Positions 44,271 through 53,600 of a DNA stretch of 64,000 nt are shown piece by piece (the stretch's first letter is position 1; each line of letters opens with the position of its first letter). The translations under genes were made by a program, and so were the position numbers. The notes beneath the pieces were generated by a model. That model made no database searches and was not told the DNA's origin. It was given only the letters and a program-made list of their open reading frames with translations. Origin of the DNA: Paraburkholderia sp. (GTDB taxonomy: Bacteria > Pseudomonadota > Gammaproteobacteria > Burkholderiales > Burkholderiaceae); contig NZ_JAPWKB010000019.1 in assembly GCF_028283785.1 (NCBI RefSeq), positions 206,001 to 270,000 of the forward strand, read 5' to 3'.

Positions 44271-45689
44271 TTACGCGGCCGACCACAGGAAGATCTTGCC
44301 GGGATTCATCAGGTTGCGCGGATCGAGCGCGTGTTTGATCGAGCGCATGGTATCGACCGCGACTTCGCCGTGTTCTTCGAGCAGAAAGCCCATCTTGTGC
44401 AGGCCGACGCCGTGTTCGCCCGTGCAGGTGCCGTCCATCCGCAACGCGCGTTCGACGATGCGATGGTTGAGCCGTTCGGCTTCGACCAGTTCTTCGGGCT
44501 TGTCGGGATCGATCAGGATCGCGACGTGGAAATTGCCGTCGCCGACATGGCCGACGATCGGGCAGGGCAGCGGCGAGGCCAACAGATCCTGCTCCGTTTC
44601 GACCACGCATTCGGCGAGGCGCGAGATCGGCACGCAGACGTCGGTGGTGACGGCGCGGCAACCTGGCTTCAACTGCAGCATCGCGAAATAGGCGTTGTGC
44701 CGCGCATTCCACAGACGGCTGCGATCTTCGGGGCGGGTCGCCCATTCGAAGCCTTCGCCGTTGTTTTGCGTGGCCAGTTCCTGAACCAGCTCCGCCTGTT
44801 CCTTGACGCCGGATTCGGTGCCGTGGAACTCGAAGAACAGCGTCGGCGCTTCGCGCAGCGTCAGGTTCGAATGACGGTTGATCGAGCGGATCGCGAGCGA
44901 ATCGACGAATTCGACCCGCGCGATCGGCACGCCGATCTGGATCGTTTCGATGACGGTGCGCACCGCTTCGCCCATCGACGGAAACGTGCAGATTGCCGCC
45001 GACACCGCTTCCGGTTGCGGATACAGGCGCACGGTGATTTCGGTGATGACGCCGAGCGTGCCTTCCGATCCGACGAACAGACGCGTCAGGTCGTAACCCG
45101 CCGACGATTTGCGCGCGCGCGTGCCGGTCTTGATGACGCGGCCATCCGCCAGCACGACCGACAGGCCGAGCACGTTTTCGCGCATCGTGCCGTAGCGGAC
45201 CGCGTTGGTGCCCGACGCACGCGTCGCCGCCATGCCGCCGATGCTGGCGTCCGCGCCCGGGTCGATCGGGAAGAACAGTCCGGTGTCGCGCAGCGCTTCG
45301 TTCAGCTGCTTGCGCGAAATGCCGGGCTCGACCGTGACGGTCAGGTCTTCCGCGTCGATCGACAGCACGCGGTTCATCTCCGACAGATCGATCGACACGC
45401 CGCCTTGTACCGCGAGCAGATGTCCTTCCAGCGACGAGCCGTTGCCATACGGAATGACCGGCACGTTGTACTGGGCGCATAGCTTGACGACGGTTTGCAC
45501 GTCTTCGGTGGTGCGGGCAAATACGACTGCATCGGGCAGTTGCGGGTCGAACGGCGATTCGTCGCGGCCGTGATGGGCGCGCACGGCGTCGGCGGTGGTC
45601 ACGCGGTCGGCGAACGCATCTTTCAGCGCGGCGAGGAGTTCGGCGGGAAAGGGGCGGCGCAGGGCGGCCGACGGAGTGGGCTGGTTCAC
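44271..45689 (-). CDS. GlcD-like FAD-linked oxidase, probable D-2-hydroxyacid (D-lactate) dehydrogenase
   Basis: A 472-residue flavoprotein of the same family as the downstream GlcD but a clear paralogue. The FAD site reads IPYGNGSSLEGH, then GGMAATRASGTNAVRYG, and the C-terminal substrate domain has GHVGDGNFHVAIL and GTCTGEHGVGLHKMGF. The NGSSLEGH form is typical of D-lactate dehydrogenase (cytochrome-type) relatives rather than GlcD (inference). The start is GTG at 45689 with GGAGA upstream. It probably leads the glc operon. It may give the GlcEF complex an alternative catalytic subunit or act alone. Confidence 0.88.
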   Translation of the reverse strand: MNQPTPSAALRRPFPAELLAALKDAFADRVTTADAVRAHHGRDESPFDPQLPDAVVFARTTEDVQTVVKLCAQYNVPVIPYGNGSSLEGHLLAVQGGVSIDLSEMNRVLSIDAEDLTVTVEPGISRKQLNEALRDTGLFFPIDPGADASIGGMAATRASGTNAVRYGTMRENVLGLSVVLADGRVIKTGTRARKSSAGYDLTRLFVGSEGTLGVITEITVRLYPQPEAVSAAICTFPSMGEAVRTVIETIQIGVPIARVEFVDSLAIRSINRHSNLTLREAPTLFFEFHGTESGVKEQAELVQELATQNNGEGFEWATRPEDRSRLWNARHNAYFAMLQLKPGCRAVTTDVCVPISRLAECVVETEQDLLASPLPCPIVGHVGDGNFHVAILIDPDKPEELVEAERLNHRIVERALRMDGTCTGEHGVGLHKMGFLLEEHGEVAVDTMRSIKHALDPRNLMNPGKIFLWSAA

Positions 45690-45781
45690 GCGTGTCTCCA
45701 GATGACGGAATTGCGTTTTATAAGATGGCTTATTTTACGCCGTTCGTTTGCTGCCCGGCGGCCAGTCGGGCAGGGGAAAAC

Positions 45782-45787
45782 TATAAT
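45782..45787 (+). promoter_or_regulatory. TATAAT -10 element ahead of the adenosyltransferase gene
   Basis: A perfect TATAAT lies 84 bases before the start, but no good -35 is spaced at 16-18 bases. A TTATAA on the opposite strand nearby may serve the divergent FAD-oxidase gene. Confidence 0.35.
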
Positions 45788-45871
45788 GTCAGCGGCTTCC
45801 GGCGTGGTTTCGGCGGCGGATTCCGGCGCTTGTCGCCGGCAGCAGTAACGCAACGAAAGGACGTGCAGATC

Positions 45872-46504
45872 ATGGGTAACCGCTTGAGCAAGATTGCAAC
45901 CCGCACCGGCGACGACGGCACGACGGGCCTCGGCGACGGCAGCCGGGTTCGCAAAGACAGCGCGCGGATTGCCGCGATCGGCGATGTCGACGAACTGAAT
46001 TCGAATCTCGGCGTGCTGCTGTGCGAAAGCGTGCCGGACGACGTGCGGGCGGCGCTGGTGACGATCCAGCACGATCTGTTCGATCTCGGCGGCGAGTTGT
46101 GTATTCCCGGCCATACGATGATCGCCGATGCGCAGCTTGCGCAACTCGACGCGTGGCTGGCGGCGTACAACGCGACATTGCCGCCGCTGAAGGAGTTCAT
46201 CTTGCCGGGCGGGTCGCGCGCGGCGGCGCTCGCCCATGTGTGCCGGACCGTGTGCCGTCGCGCGGAGCGGTCGATCGTGGCGCTGGGCGAAGCGGGCGGC
46301 GCGGGCAACGCGGGCAACGATGCCGCTGGTGTGAACGATGCGCCGCGCCGTTATGTGAACCGGCTGTCGGACCTGCTGTTCGTGCTGGCCCGCGTGCTGA
46401 ATCGCGCGGACGGCGGCGCCGACGTGTTGTGGCGGCACGATCGCGGCGGCAACGCGCAGGCCGACCAGCCCGACCAGCCCGACGATTCGCCCGAACGATC
46501 ATAA
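45872..46504 (+). CDS. PduO-type cob(I)alamin adenosyltransferase
   Basis: A 210-residue enzyme that adenosylates cob(I)alamin to adenosylcobalamin. The N-terminal ATP-binding motif TRTGDDGTTGLGDGSR (residues 10-25) and the helical-bundle motifs CRRAERSIVALGE and YVNRLSDLLFVLARVLN are diagnostic. The last 25 residues are an unusual Asp/Gln/Pro-rich tail containing a QPDQPDD-type repeat. No cobalamin riboswitch was seen upstream. The stop codon overlaps the stem of an intrinsic terminator. Confidence 0.93.
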   Translation: MGNRLSKIATRTGDDGTTGLGDGSRVRKDSARIAAIGDVDELNSNLGVLLCESVPDDVRAALVTIQHDLFDLGGELCIPGHTMIADAQLAQLDAWLAAYNATLPPLKEFILPGGSRAAALAHVCRTVCRRAERSIVALGEAGGAGNAGNDAAGVNDAPRRYVNRLSDLLFVLARVLNRADGGADVLWRHDRGGNAQADQPDQPDDSPERS

Positions 46505-46532
46505 AAAAACCCGGCGCCCGGCCGGGTTTTTT
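46504..46532. terminator. Bidirectional intrinsic terminator, adenosyltransferase / aroG
   Basis: Arms AAAAAACCCGGC and GCCGGGTTTTTT with a 5-base loop; the last base of the adenosyltransferase stop begins the stem. A-run and T-run flanks let it end both this gene and the convergent aroG. Confidence 0.92.
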
Positions 46533-46567
46533 CTTACGGAAACAACGCGTTGCTCAACCGCGACGGC

Positions 46568-47641
46568 TCAATTGCCGCTGCCTCGCGCGACGCGTCGCTG
46601 TTTCACCGACTCCGCCAGTCCTTCGAGCACATTGACGCTGTCTTCCCAGCCGATGCATGCGTCGGTGATGCTTTGGCCGTAGGTCAGCGCGCAGCCTTGC
46701 TGCAAGTCCTGACGGCCCGCCACCAGGTGCGATTCGACCATCACGCCGACGATGCGCTCATCGCCCGACGCGATCTGACGACCGATATCCGCGCAAACCG
46801 GAATCTGGTTCTCGTGCTTCTTCGAGCTGTTCGCGTGGCTTGCGTCGATCATCAGGCGCGCCGCGAGGCCCGCCTTGCCGATGTCGGCACACGCCGCGTT
46901 CACGCTTTCCGCGTCGTAGTTCGGCGCTTTGCCGCCGCGCAGGATGATGTGGCAGTCTTCGTTGCCCGCGGTCGAGACGATCGCCGAATGGCCGCCCTTC
47001 GTCACCGACAGGAAGTGGTGCGGCTGCGAAGCCGCCTTGATCGCATCGACGGCGATCTTCACGTTGCCGTCGGTGCCGTTCTTGAAACCCACCGGGCACG
47101 ACAAGCCCGACGCCAGTTCGCGGTGAACCTGCGATTCGGTCGTGCGCGCGCCGATCGCGCCCCACGAGATCAGATCGGCGATGTACTGCGGGCTGATCAT
47201 GTCGAGGTATTCCGTGCCCGCCGGCAAACCGAGTTCGTTGATGCGCAGCAGCAGTTCGCGCGCGGTGCGCAAGCCGTCGTTGATCTTGAAGCTGTTGTCC
47301 ATGTGCGGGTCGTTGATGAGACCCTTCCAGCCCACCGTCGTGCGCGGCTTTTCGAAGTACACGCGCATCACGATTTCCAGTTCGCCGGCGAAACGCTTAC
47401 GTTGCTCGACCAGACGGTTCGCGTATTCCATCGCGGCTTTCGTGTCGTGAATCGAGCACGGGCCGACGATCACGATCAGCCGGTCGTCCATGCCGTGCAG
47501 GATGCGGTGCATCGACTGACGCGAGTTGTAGATCAGGCTCGACACGGCTTCGTCGCAAGCGAATTCGCGGATCAGGTGGGCGGGCGGCGTGAGTTCTTTC
47601 AATTCGCGAATCCGGACATCGTCGGTGTTGTGCGGGGGCAT
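46568..47641 (-). CDS. aroG: 3-deoxy-7-phosphoheptulonate (DAHP) synthase, class I AroG type
   Basis: A 357-residue enzyme that condenses phosphoenolpyruvate and erythrose-4-phosphate, the first step of aromatic amino-acid synthesis. Visible motifs are IVGPCSIHD with the metal-ligand Cys62, the PRTTVGWKG phosphate loop, FKNGTDGN, HANSSKKHENQ and the C-terminal GWEDS. The ATG at 47641 (MPPHNTDD) has TTGGAGAAAAA upstream; a 24-codon extension is open but unconserved. The residues that set Phe or Tyr feedback inhibition were not resolved by eye. Expression is predicted to be controlled by the Phe/Tyr-rich leader and attenuator upstream, an unusually complete example (see the leader entry). Confidence 0.96.
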   Translation of the reverse strand: MPPHNTDDVRIRELKELTPPAHLIREFACDEAVSSLIYNSRQSMHRILHGMDDRLIVIVGPCSIHDTKAAMEYANRLVEQRKRFAGELEIVMRVYFEKPRTTVGWKGLINDPHMDNSFKINDGLRTARELLLRINELGLPAGTEYLDMISPQYIADLISWGAIGARTTESQVHRELASGLSCPVGFKNGTDGNVKIAVDAIKAASQPHHFLSVTKGGHSAIVSTAGNEDCHIILRGGKAPNYDAESVNAACADIGKAGLAARLMIDASHANSSKKHENQIPVCADIGRQIASGDERIVGVMVESHLVAGRQDLQQGCALTYGQSITDACIGWEDSVNVLEGLAESVKQRRVARGSGN

Positions 47642-47760
47642 GTTTTTTCTCCAATTCTTCAGTTCGTAGCGTGTTCGCGCGGGCAAGAAAAACGGTGATG
47701 CCGGAGCGGACAACCATCAATCAGGACAGACGTTTCAGTGTGAGGATCAGCTGTGTCAGG

Positions 47761-47795
47761 CGAAAAAAAACCGCCAGACTCGCTGGCGGTTTTTC
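47761..47795 (-). terminator. Attenuator terminator hairpin (segments 3:4) upstream of aroG
   Basis: On the minus strand, CCGCCAG (47789-47783) pairs with CTGGCGG (47777-47771), extended by A-U pairs, and is followed by eight U. It lies between the leader ORF and aroG, 120 bases before the aroG start. CCGCCAGC can instead pair with GTTGGCGG in the leader ORF, which would prevent termination. Confidence 0.85.
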
Positions 47796-47820
47796 GTGAA
47801 TTCTGGTGTTTAACGTGCGC

Positions 47821-47889
47821 TTACACCCCTCTCGATCCGCCAACGGTCTGAGATGCCCAAAAGGAATAAAAGTAAAACTTGGCGGACAT
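47821..47889 (-). CDS. Phe/Tyr-rich leader peptide of aroG
   Basis: A 22-codon frame with ATG at 47889 and TAA ending at 47821. Codons 5-11 encode FYFYSFW, so three Phe, two Tyr and one Trp in seven codons. Segment 1, TCCGCCAA (codons 2-4, 47886-47879), is perfectly complementary to segment 2, TTGGCGGA (codons 16-18, 47843-47836). Segment 2 is also complementary to segment 3, the 5' arm of the terminator. Stalling at Phe/Tyr codons would cover segment 1, leaving 2 free to pair with 3 and allow read-through into aroG. Smooth translation to the stop would mask 2 and let the terminator form. The ribosome-binding site is poor, the one weak point. I know of no published description, but no search was possible. 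Confidence 0.82.
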   Translation of the reverse strand: MSAKFYFYSFWASQTVGGSRGV

Positions 47890-47935
47890 GGCGTTTAGGG
47901 AATCGAGAAAATTAAGCTTGGGTAAGGTGGATGAC

Positions 47936-47964
47936 TTTATAACCTGCGAATGCTCGGCTGACAA
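47936..47964 (-). promoter_or_regulatory. Consensus-like sigma-70 promoter of the aroG leader transcript
   Basis: On the minus strand, TTGTCA (47964-47959) and TATAAA (47941-47936) are spaced by exactly 17 bases. The predicted start near 47929 gives a 5' leader of about 40 bases before the leader ATG. The strength of the match suits a promoter whose output is trimmed by attenuation. Confidence 0.75.
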
Positions 47965-47981
47965 GCGTTGTCACGTTAAAA

Positions 47982-48023
47982 TGCGGACAATCCGCACGTT
48001 TCAATGCTTTTATGCATGAAACG
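47982..48023 (-). terminator. Two adjacent hairpins between tldD and the aroG promoter
   Basis: An ACGTTTCA...TGAAACGT dyad with inner TGC/GCA pairing (about 47995-48023) adjoins a second hairpin, TGCGGA-CAA-TCCGCA (about 47982-47997). Read on the minus strand, the latter is followed by TTTTAA. They begin about 27 bases after the tldD stop and probably end tldD transcription. Confidence 0.6.
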
Positions 48024-48049
48024 TGCAAATTGCCGATTCCATCAAAAAA

Positions 48050-49516
48050 TCAGGCCGTACCGCCGACCGTCATTTTGTCGATCCGCAACGTCGGCTGACC
48101 GACGCCGACCGGCACGCTCTGGCCTTCCTTGCCGCACACGCCGACGCCCGAATCCAGCGCCATGTCGTTGCCGATCATGCTCACGAACTTCAGCGATTCC
48201 GGACCGCTGCCGATCAGCGTTGCGCCCTTGACCGGGTACGTGATCTTGCCGTTTTCGATCATGTAAGCCTCGGACGCGGAGAACACGAACTTGCCGTTCG
48301 TGATGTCCACCTGACCGCCGCCGAAATTGACCGCATACAGGCCGTTCTTCACCGACTGAAGGATTTCCTGCGGGTCCTTGTCGCCGTTGAGCATGTAGGT
48401 GTTGGTCATGCGCGGCATCGGCAGCGCGGCGTAGGATTCGCGGCGCGCGTTGCCCGTTACCGGCATCTTCATCAGGCGCGCGTTCAGCGTGTCCTGGATA
48501 TAGCCCTTCAGGATGCCGTCTTCAATGAGCGTCGTGCACTGGGTCGGATTGCCTTCGTCGTCGATGTTCAGCGAGCCGCGACGGTTCGGCAACGTGCCGT
48601 CGTCGACGACCGTGACGCCTTTCGCCGCCACCTGTTCACCGATCCGCCCGGCAAATGCCGACGAACCCTTGCGGTTGAAGTCGCCTTCGAGACCGTGGCC
48701 GATCGCTTCGTGCAGCAGCACGCCGGGCCAGCCCGGTCCGAGCACGACGGTCATCGCGCCGGCGGGTGCCGGACGCGCTTCGAGATTCACCAGCGCCGCA
48801 TGCACCGCGTCGTCGACGTACTTCGACAGCAGTTCGTCGGTGAAGTAGCCGTAGTCGAAACGTCCGCCGCCGCCGCCGCTGCCCACTTCGCGACGGCCGT
48901 TCTGCTCGGCGATCACCGTGACCGACACGCGCACCAGCGGACGGATATCCGCCGCGAGCGCGCCGTCGCTGCGCGCGACCAGCACGACGTCGTATTCACC
49001 GGCGAGACCGGCCATCACCTGTTTGATGCGCGGGTCTTTGGTGCGGGCGATTTCCTCGATGCGTTCGAGCAGCTTCACCTTGGCGGTGGCGTCGAGCGAA
49101 TGGAGCGGATCGGCGGGCAGATACAGATCGCGGCCGGTGATTTCGGTCAACGACGATGCCACCTTGATTTTCTGCTTGCCGCCGCCGGCCTTCGCGATCG
49201 AACGCGTGGCCAGCGCCGCCTGACGGATCGCCTCGGGCGACAGGTCGTCGGAATAGGCAAATGCGGTGCGATCGCCGGACACGGCGCGCACGCCGACGCC
49301 TTGATCGATGCTGAAACTGCCTGATTTGACGATGCCTTCCTCAAGGCTCCACGCTTCGCTGCGCGTCATCTGGAAATACAGATCCGCGTAGTCGATACGG
49401 TGCGTGAAAATTTCGCCGAGCGTCTTGATCAGCAGCGCTTCGTCGAGGCCGTACGGCGTGAGGAGGATGTCCTTGGCAGTGGCGAGGTTTCGGATTCCGG
49501 GTTCGATGATATTCAT
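48050..49516 (-). CDS. tldD: TldD-type metalloprotease subunit
   Basis: A 488-residue protease of the TldD/PmbA (TldE) family, which degrades unfolded peptides and, in some hosts, matures modified peptides such as microcins with TldE. The catalytic metal motif HEAIGHGLEGD (HExxxH) is intact. Gly-rich GSGGGGGRFDYGYF and C-terminal GVGVCGKEGQSVPVGVGQP (cut at 20) match the family. The ATG at 49516 (MNIIEPG) is the family-length start. The partner TldE/PmbA is not in the window. It lies 216 bases after the nitrilase-family gene on the same strand. Confidence 0.95.
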   Translation of the reverse strand: MNIIEPGIRNLATAKDILLTPYGLDEALLIKTLGEIFTHRIDYADLYFQMTRSEAWSLEEGIVKSGSFSIDQGVGVRAVSGDRTAFAYSDDLSPEAIRQAALATRSIAKAGGGKQKIKVASSLTEITGRDLYLPADPLHSLDATAKVKLLERIEEIARTKDPRIKQVMAGLAGEYDVVLVARSDGALAADIRPLVRVSVTVIAEQNGRREVGSGGGGGRFDYGYFTDELLSKYVDDAVHAALVNLEARPAPAGAMTVVLGPGWPGVLLHEAIGHGLEGDFNRKGSSAFAGRIGEQVAAKGVTVVDDGTLPNRRGSLNIDDEGNPTQCTTLIEDGILKGYIQDTLNARLMKMPVTGNARRESYAALPMPRMTNTYMLNGDKDPQEILQSVKNGLYAVNFGGGQVDITNGKFVFSASEAYMIENGKITYPVKGATLIGSGPESLKFVSMIGNDMALDSGVGVCGKEGQSVPVGVGQPTLRIDKMTVGGTA

Positions 49517-49731
49517 GCGGAGTATGTTCTGCTCGATACGAAGGATTCGGGGGTGGGCGCACCTGTCAGATGGTGGGCGCCGCCTTGCTTTCAATGCCGC
49601 CTGTCATTCATGCGGCCCGATACGAGCCGCGGATGTCCTGATTCTGTCAGTGTCCTGCACTTCGGGGGAATCTGCGATTGAAACTTTGAATCGGCACGAT
49701 GCGACGGCTGCCGTTCCCGGTCGCCGCGCGC

Positions 49732-50592
49732 TCACGTCAGCACGCGATGACGCCACGCGGGCAGGCTCTGCCGCACTTCGGCGATCCGCGCGCGATCCAG
49801 GTTGCCGGCCACCACGCCTGCGCCTTCGTCACGCACCGCGACGATTTCGCCCCACGGGTCGATCAGCATGCTGTGACCCCACGTGCGACGGCCGTTTTCG
49901 TGCTTGCCGCCTTGTGCCGCGGCCAGCACGTAACACTGGTTTTCGACGGCCCGCGCGCGCAGCAGCAGTTCCCAGTGCGCGCGGCCGGTGGTGTACGTGA
50001 ACGCGGACGGCACGACGATCAGCGCGCAATTGCCCATCGCCCGGTACAGCTCGGGGAAGCGGAGATCGTAGCAGACCGACAGACCGACCCGGCCGAACGG
50101 CGCATCGAAGGTGCGGACGGTTTCGCCCGGCCGGATCGTGCGCGCTTCGTCGAACGATTCTTCGCCTTTTTCGAAACTGAACAGATGGATCTTGTCGTAG
50201 CGCGCGGCCTCGTTGCCTTGCGGGTCGAACACCAGCGTGGTGTTCAGCACGCGTTCCGGCTCTGGTGCGGTCAGCGGCAGCGTGCCGCCGATCACCCAGA
50301 CGCCGTGGCGACGCGCGGCGTCGGCGAGAAAACGCTGGATCGGGCCGTCCTGCCACGGTTCGCGGACGCTCAGCTTGTCGGTGTCCTTGAAGCCCATGAA
50401 GCAGAAGTATTCGGGCAGCAACACCAGTTGCGCGCCGTCGGCGGCGGCTTCGGCGATCAGACGTTCGGCTTCGGCGAGATTGCGGTCGGGATCGGGCGTG
50501 CTGACCATTTGCAGCGCGGCGACGCGCGCGATCTGATGCGGATCGGCAGGCTGCGCCGGCGCTGGGGATGAGTTGACGTTCGGTTCGCTCAT
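49732..50592 (-). CDS. Nitrilase-superfamily amidohydrolase (Nit1-like, deaminated glutathione amidase)
   Basis: A 286-residue carbon-nitrogen hydrolase. The catalytic triad is complete: E61 (LLPEYF), K134 (YDKIHLF) and C174 (LSVCYDLRFPELYR). This pattern, especially CYDLRFPELYR, is that of the Nit1/YbeM branch, which repairs deaminated glutathione in studied members. The first 20 residues are a Pro/Ala-rich unconserved lead-in. It sits between yhdP and tldD, an arrangement typical of betaproteobacteria. The substrate is inferred from family only. Confidence 0.9.
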   Translation of the reverse strand: MSEPNVNSSPAPAQPADPHQIARVAALQMVSTPDPDRNLAEAERLIAEAAADGAQLVLLPEYFCFMGFKDTDKLSVREPWQDGPIQRFLADAARRHGVWVIGGTLPLTAPEPERVLNTTLVFDPQGNEAARYDKIHLFSFEKGEESFDEARTIRPGETVRTFDAPFGRVGLSVCYDLRFPELYRAMGNCALIVVPSAFTYTTGRAHWELLLRARAVENQCYVLAAAQGGKHENGRRTWGHSMLIDPWGEIVAVRDEGAGVVAGNLDRARIAEVRQSLPAWRHRVLT

Positions 50593-50661
50593 AGGCGTGT
50601 CGCGTGACTCCCGGCTGGACGGCGGACTGCGCGAGCGCCGCCGTGGTGGATCATCTGTCGA

Positions 50662-53600
50662 TCATTGCGCGCCGACCGTCGAAGCCGGCCCGGTCATATT
50701 ACCGCGATCGCCTTTTACCCGCTCGACGTGCGGTTTCTTCCACGAACCGGTGATCGCATATTCGCGCGCAAACGCGGTCGAGATCGACTTGGTCAGCGCC
50801 AGATCGGCGACCAGCGCGCCCAGGCCGATCAGCGGATTGATCACCGCGGCCGCGACCACCGCCGCGCCCGCGCTGACGGTCGGCACGACCTGCACGTGCA
50901 GGTTCTGGGTTTCCTGCGCGAGATCGACGCTGCCTTTCATTTCAGCGCGCGCCGGGGCCGTCACGAGCTTGAAGTTGTCGGTGCGGCCGATGCCGTTATG
51001 GATTTCGGCGGTGCCCGTGACGCGTTCGAACGGCAGGCCTTCGCCGATCACATCGCGGAAATTCAGCGTCGCGAAACGCGCCAGGCTTTGCAGGCTCAGC
51101 ACGCCGAGCAGCTTCGCGACGCCCGGATCGACCTTCAGGATCTGGCCGTGATGCAGATCGACGGCGAGGTTGCCGTTGAGCGTCGTGTAATCGATCGAGG
51201 TCGGGCCGCCGCGCCACACGACCTTGCCCGACAGCGTGCCGCTGCCGTATTTGATCGTGCGCGGCTGGCCGGCGCGTTCCAGCAACGCGCCCGCGTCCTT
51301 GATGTTCAGCTTGAAATCGAACACGGTGCGGCGCGGGATATCGTCGTCGGGATTGACCGGGAAATCGGTCGACGTGCGCCAATTCGCGGTCGCGGTCAGC
51401 GTCGCGGCCGGGTTGCTGATGTCGAGCTTGTCCAGTTGCCAGACCGGCACGCCGTCTTCGTCGAAGTTGTGCGCGTCCACTTCGAGCCGTCCGATATCCC
51501 GGCCGCGATAAATCAGTTCGTTGACGACCAGGTCGATCGACGGCATGTTCTGCGCGGGCGCGGACATCGCGCGGCCCAGCAGGTCGTTCTCTGTGGCCGA
51601 CGGAATCACGACGCGTGCGAAGCGCGCCTGCAACGTGCCGGGCGAATCGTGGGTCGCGCCCGGCAGCCACGACACGTGGCCGGACACCTGATTCGACGCG
51701 ACGTTCGCCTGCCATTTGCCGTCCGCGTGCGACGCACCGACGATCACGCTTTCCCAGTGACGCTTCAGCAGCGTCAGCGTGTTGATGTGGACGGCAAAGC
51801 GGTTCGGCAGAAACGGCGTGAGCGCGTTGGCCGGGAGCGGCGTGTCGGCGGATGCGGTCGTTTCGGGCGCCGGATTTGGACGCGGCGCGGCGGCGCTCGC
51901 GGTTTGAGCCGGGTCGGGTGAAGCGGAAGAGGCGGGCAAGGCGGACGTCGCTTGCGTGACGGATGCCGGCGCTTGCGCCACGTGTTCGGCCGGTCGGGCC
52001 GCCGCCGGCTGGCTCCGCAATTGCGTGATGACGGCGCGCCACGCGTCGGCGTCGAAGGTATCGAGATCGACGGCGGCGATCACGCCTTCGGTCGGTAATT
52101 CGGCGGGTTTGTTCACGCCCACCGCACCGACGATCACGGTCGGCGTTTCGTGCGGCACGTAGCGCAGCAGATAGCTGGCGGCGATCGGTCCGAAGGTCAG
52201 GTCGGCGCGTTGAACACTGGCTCCCGCCAGCGCGGCGGTAGGGTCATCGGCGTTCCGCGCGGGCGTCGTCGTCGCTTTGCGGGCGGCGCTTTGCGCGACG
52301 TTGCCGACCGTGCTGCCCGCCACACCGTCCGCTTCCGGCCGCAGACCGAAATGCAGCGGCATCGGCGCGCCGACCGGTTTGTTGAACGGCGCGGGAAAGT
52401 CGAGCGCGAGGCCGGTCAGATCGGAATTCGCCGTCACTTCTGGCAAGCGGCCCTTCGCGCCGCGCACGTTCAGCGCGTACGGCGCGGTGCCGCTGATCCG
52501 CGTCAGCACCTGCGCGGCGGGACCGTGCAGGTTCAGACCGCGCGCGGCATCGACGGCGACCTTGCCGTTCAGATCGAGCGCATACGTGCCGTCTTTTTTC
52601 ATGCCGCCGTCGGCATGCAGTTCACCGCCGAGGAACTGGCCCGCGAGCCGCTCGACCTGCGCGGTGTATTCGGTGAAGCGCACGCGGCCGGTCAGATCGG
52701 ACAGCGGCGGCACGTTGTCGATCGACAGCCGGTTGTGGTCGAACGCCAGTCCGCCTTCCACCGAAATATGCGGCTTCGGCGTGCGGGGAATCGTCAGTTT
52801 CAGCGCGAGTGCGGCGGTGCCGTCGGCCTGCAGTTTTTGGGTCGCGTGTTTCGACAGGCCGCCGAGCGCGCTCTCGTTCACATAGTCGAGCATGTCGGCC
52901 AGCGGGCCGCGCGCGTGACCGTCCACCGTGAAGTTCGACGCGCGGTTGCCGAGATCGTCGATCCGGCCTTTGACGTCGTACAGCCCGACGCGTTTGTAAT
53001 TCGCGTGCGACGCGTCGATGCGCAACTTGTTCTGGCTCAATTCGAAGGTGCCGTCGATCCCGTCGAAGCCCGGCCACACGCTCGGCGTGCCATTCTTCAT
53101 CTTGCGCGGCGGAAACGGCGACGGCTCGAAACGGCCGCCCTTGAACGGCGCGACGATGTGGAAAATGCCGGCCTCAGGCGCGCGCGAGTACGGGAACTTG
53201 GTCAGATCGCCGTGAATTTCGAACGTCGCACCGTGCGACGTGCCGCCCTGCAACGCGTGACCGAGATAAATCCGCAGCTTTTCGCTGATGCTGGTCGGCA
53301 GATAGCGGACGATCCGCTTGACCTGCGCGCGTTGCACGGTCGCCTTCAGGTCCAGCGAGCCGCGTCCGTGGCCCGGATTGGTGTACTGCGCGGTGGCGGT
53401 GGCGGCGGTGTCGTCGTTCGAGACGCTCAGCTTCGACACGTTCACCGAAAACGCCTTGTGCGTTTCGCCCTGCGGCGTGGGCAGGATGGTCCAGTCGGCA
53501 TCGCCCTGAAGCCGGTCGAAGGTCAGGCGCGGATCGTCGAACACGCCCGGCAAGGTCAGCGCGACCTGATGCGTGTCGAGCGAGACCGAACCGTGATTTT

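Noticed and set aside
45690..45871. A cobalamin riboswitch before the adenosyltransferase gene
   Set aside because: The leader is only about 80 bases past the -10 element and no B12-box-like sequence was seen.
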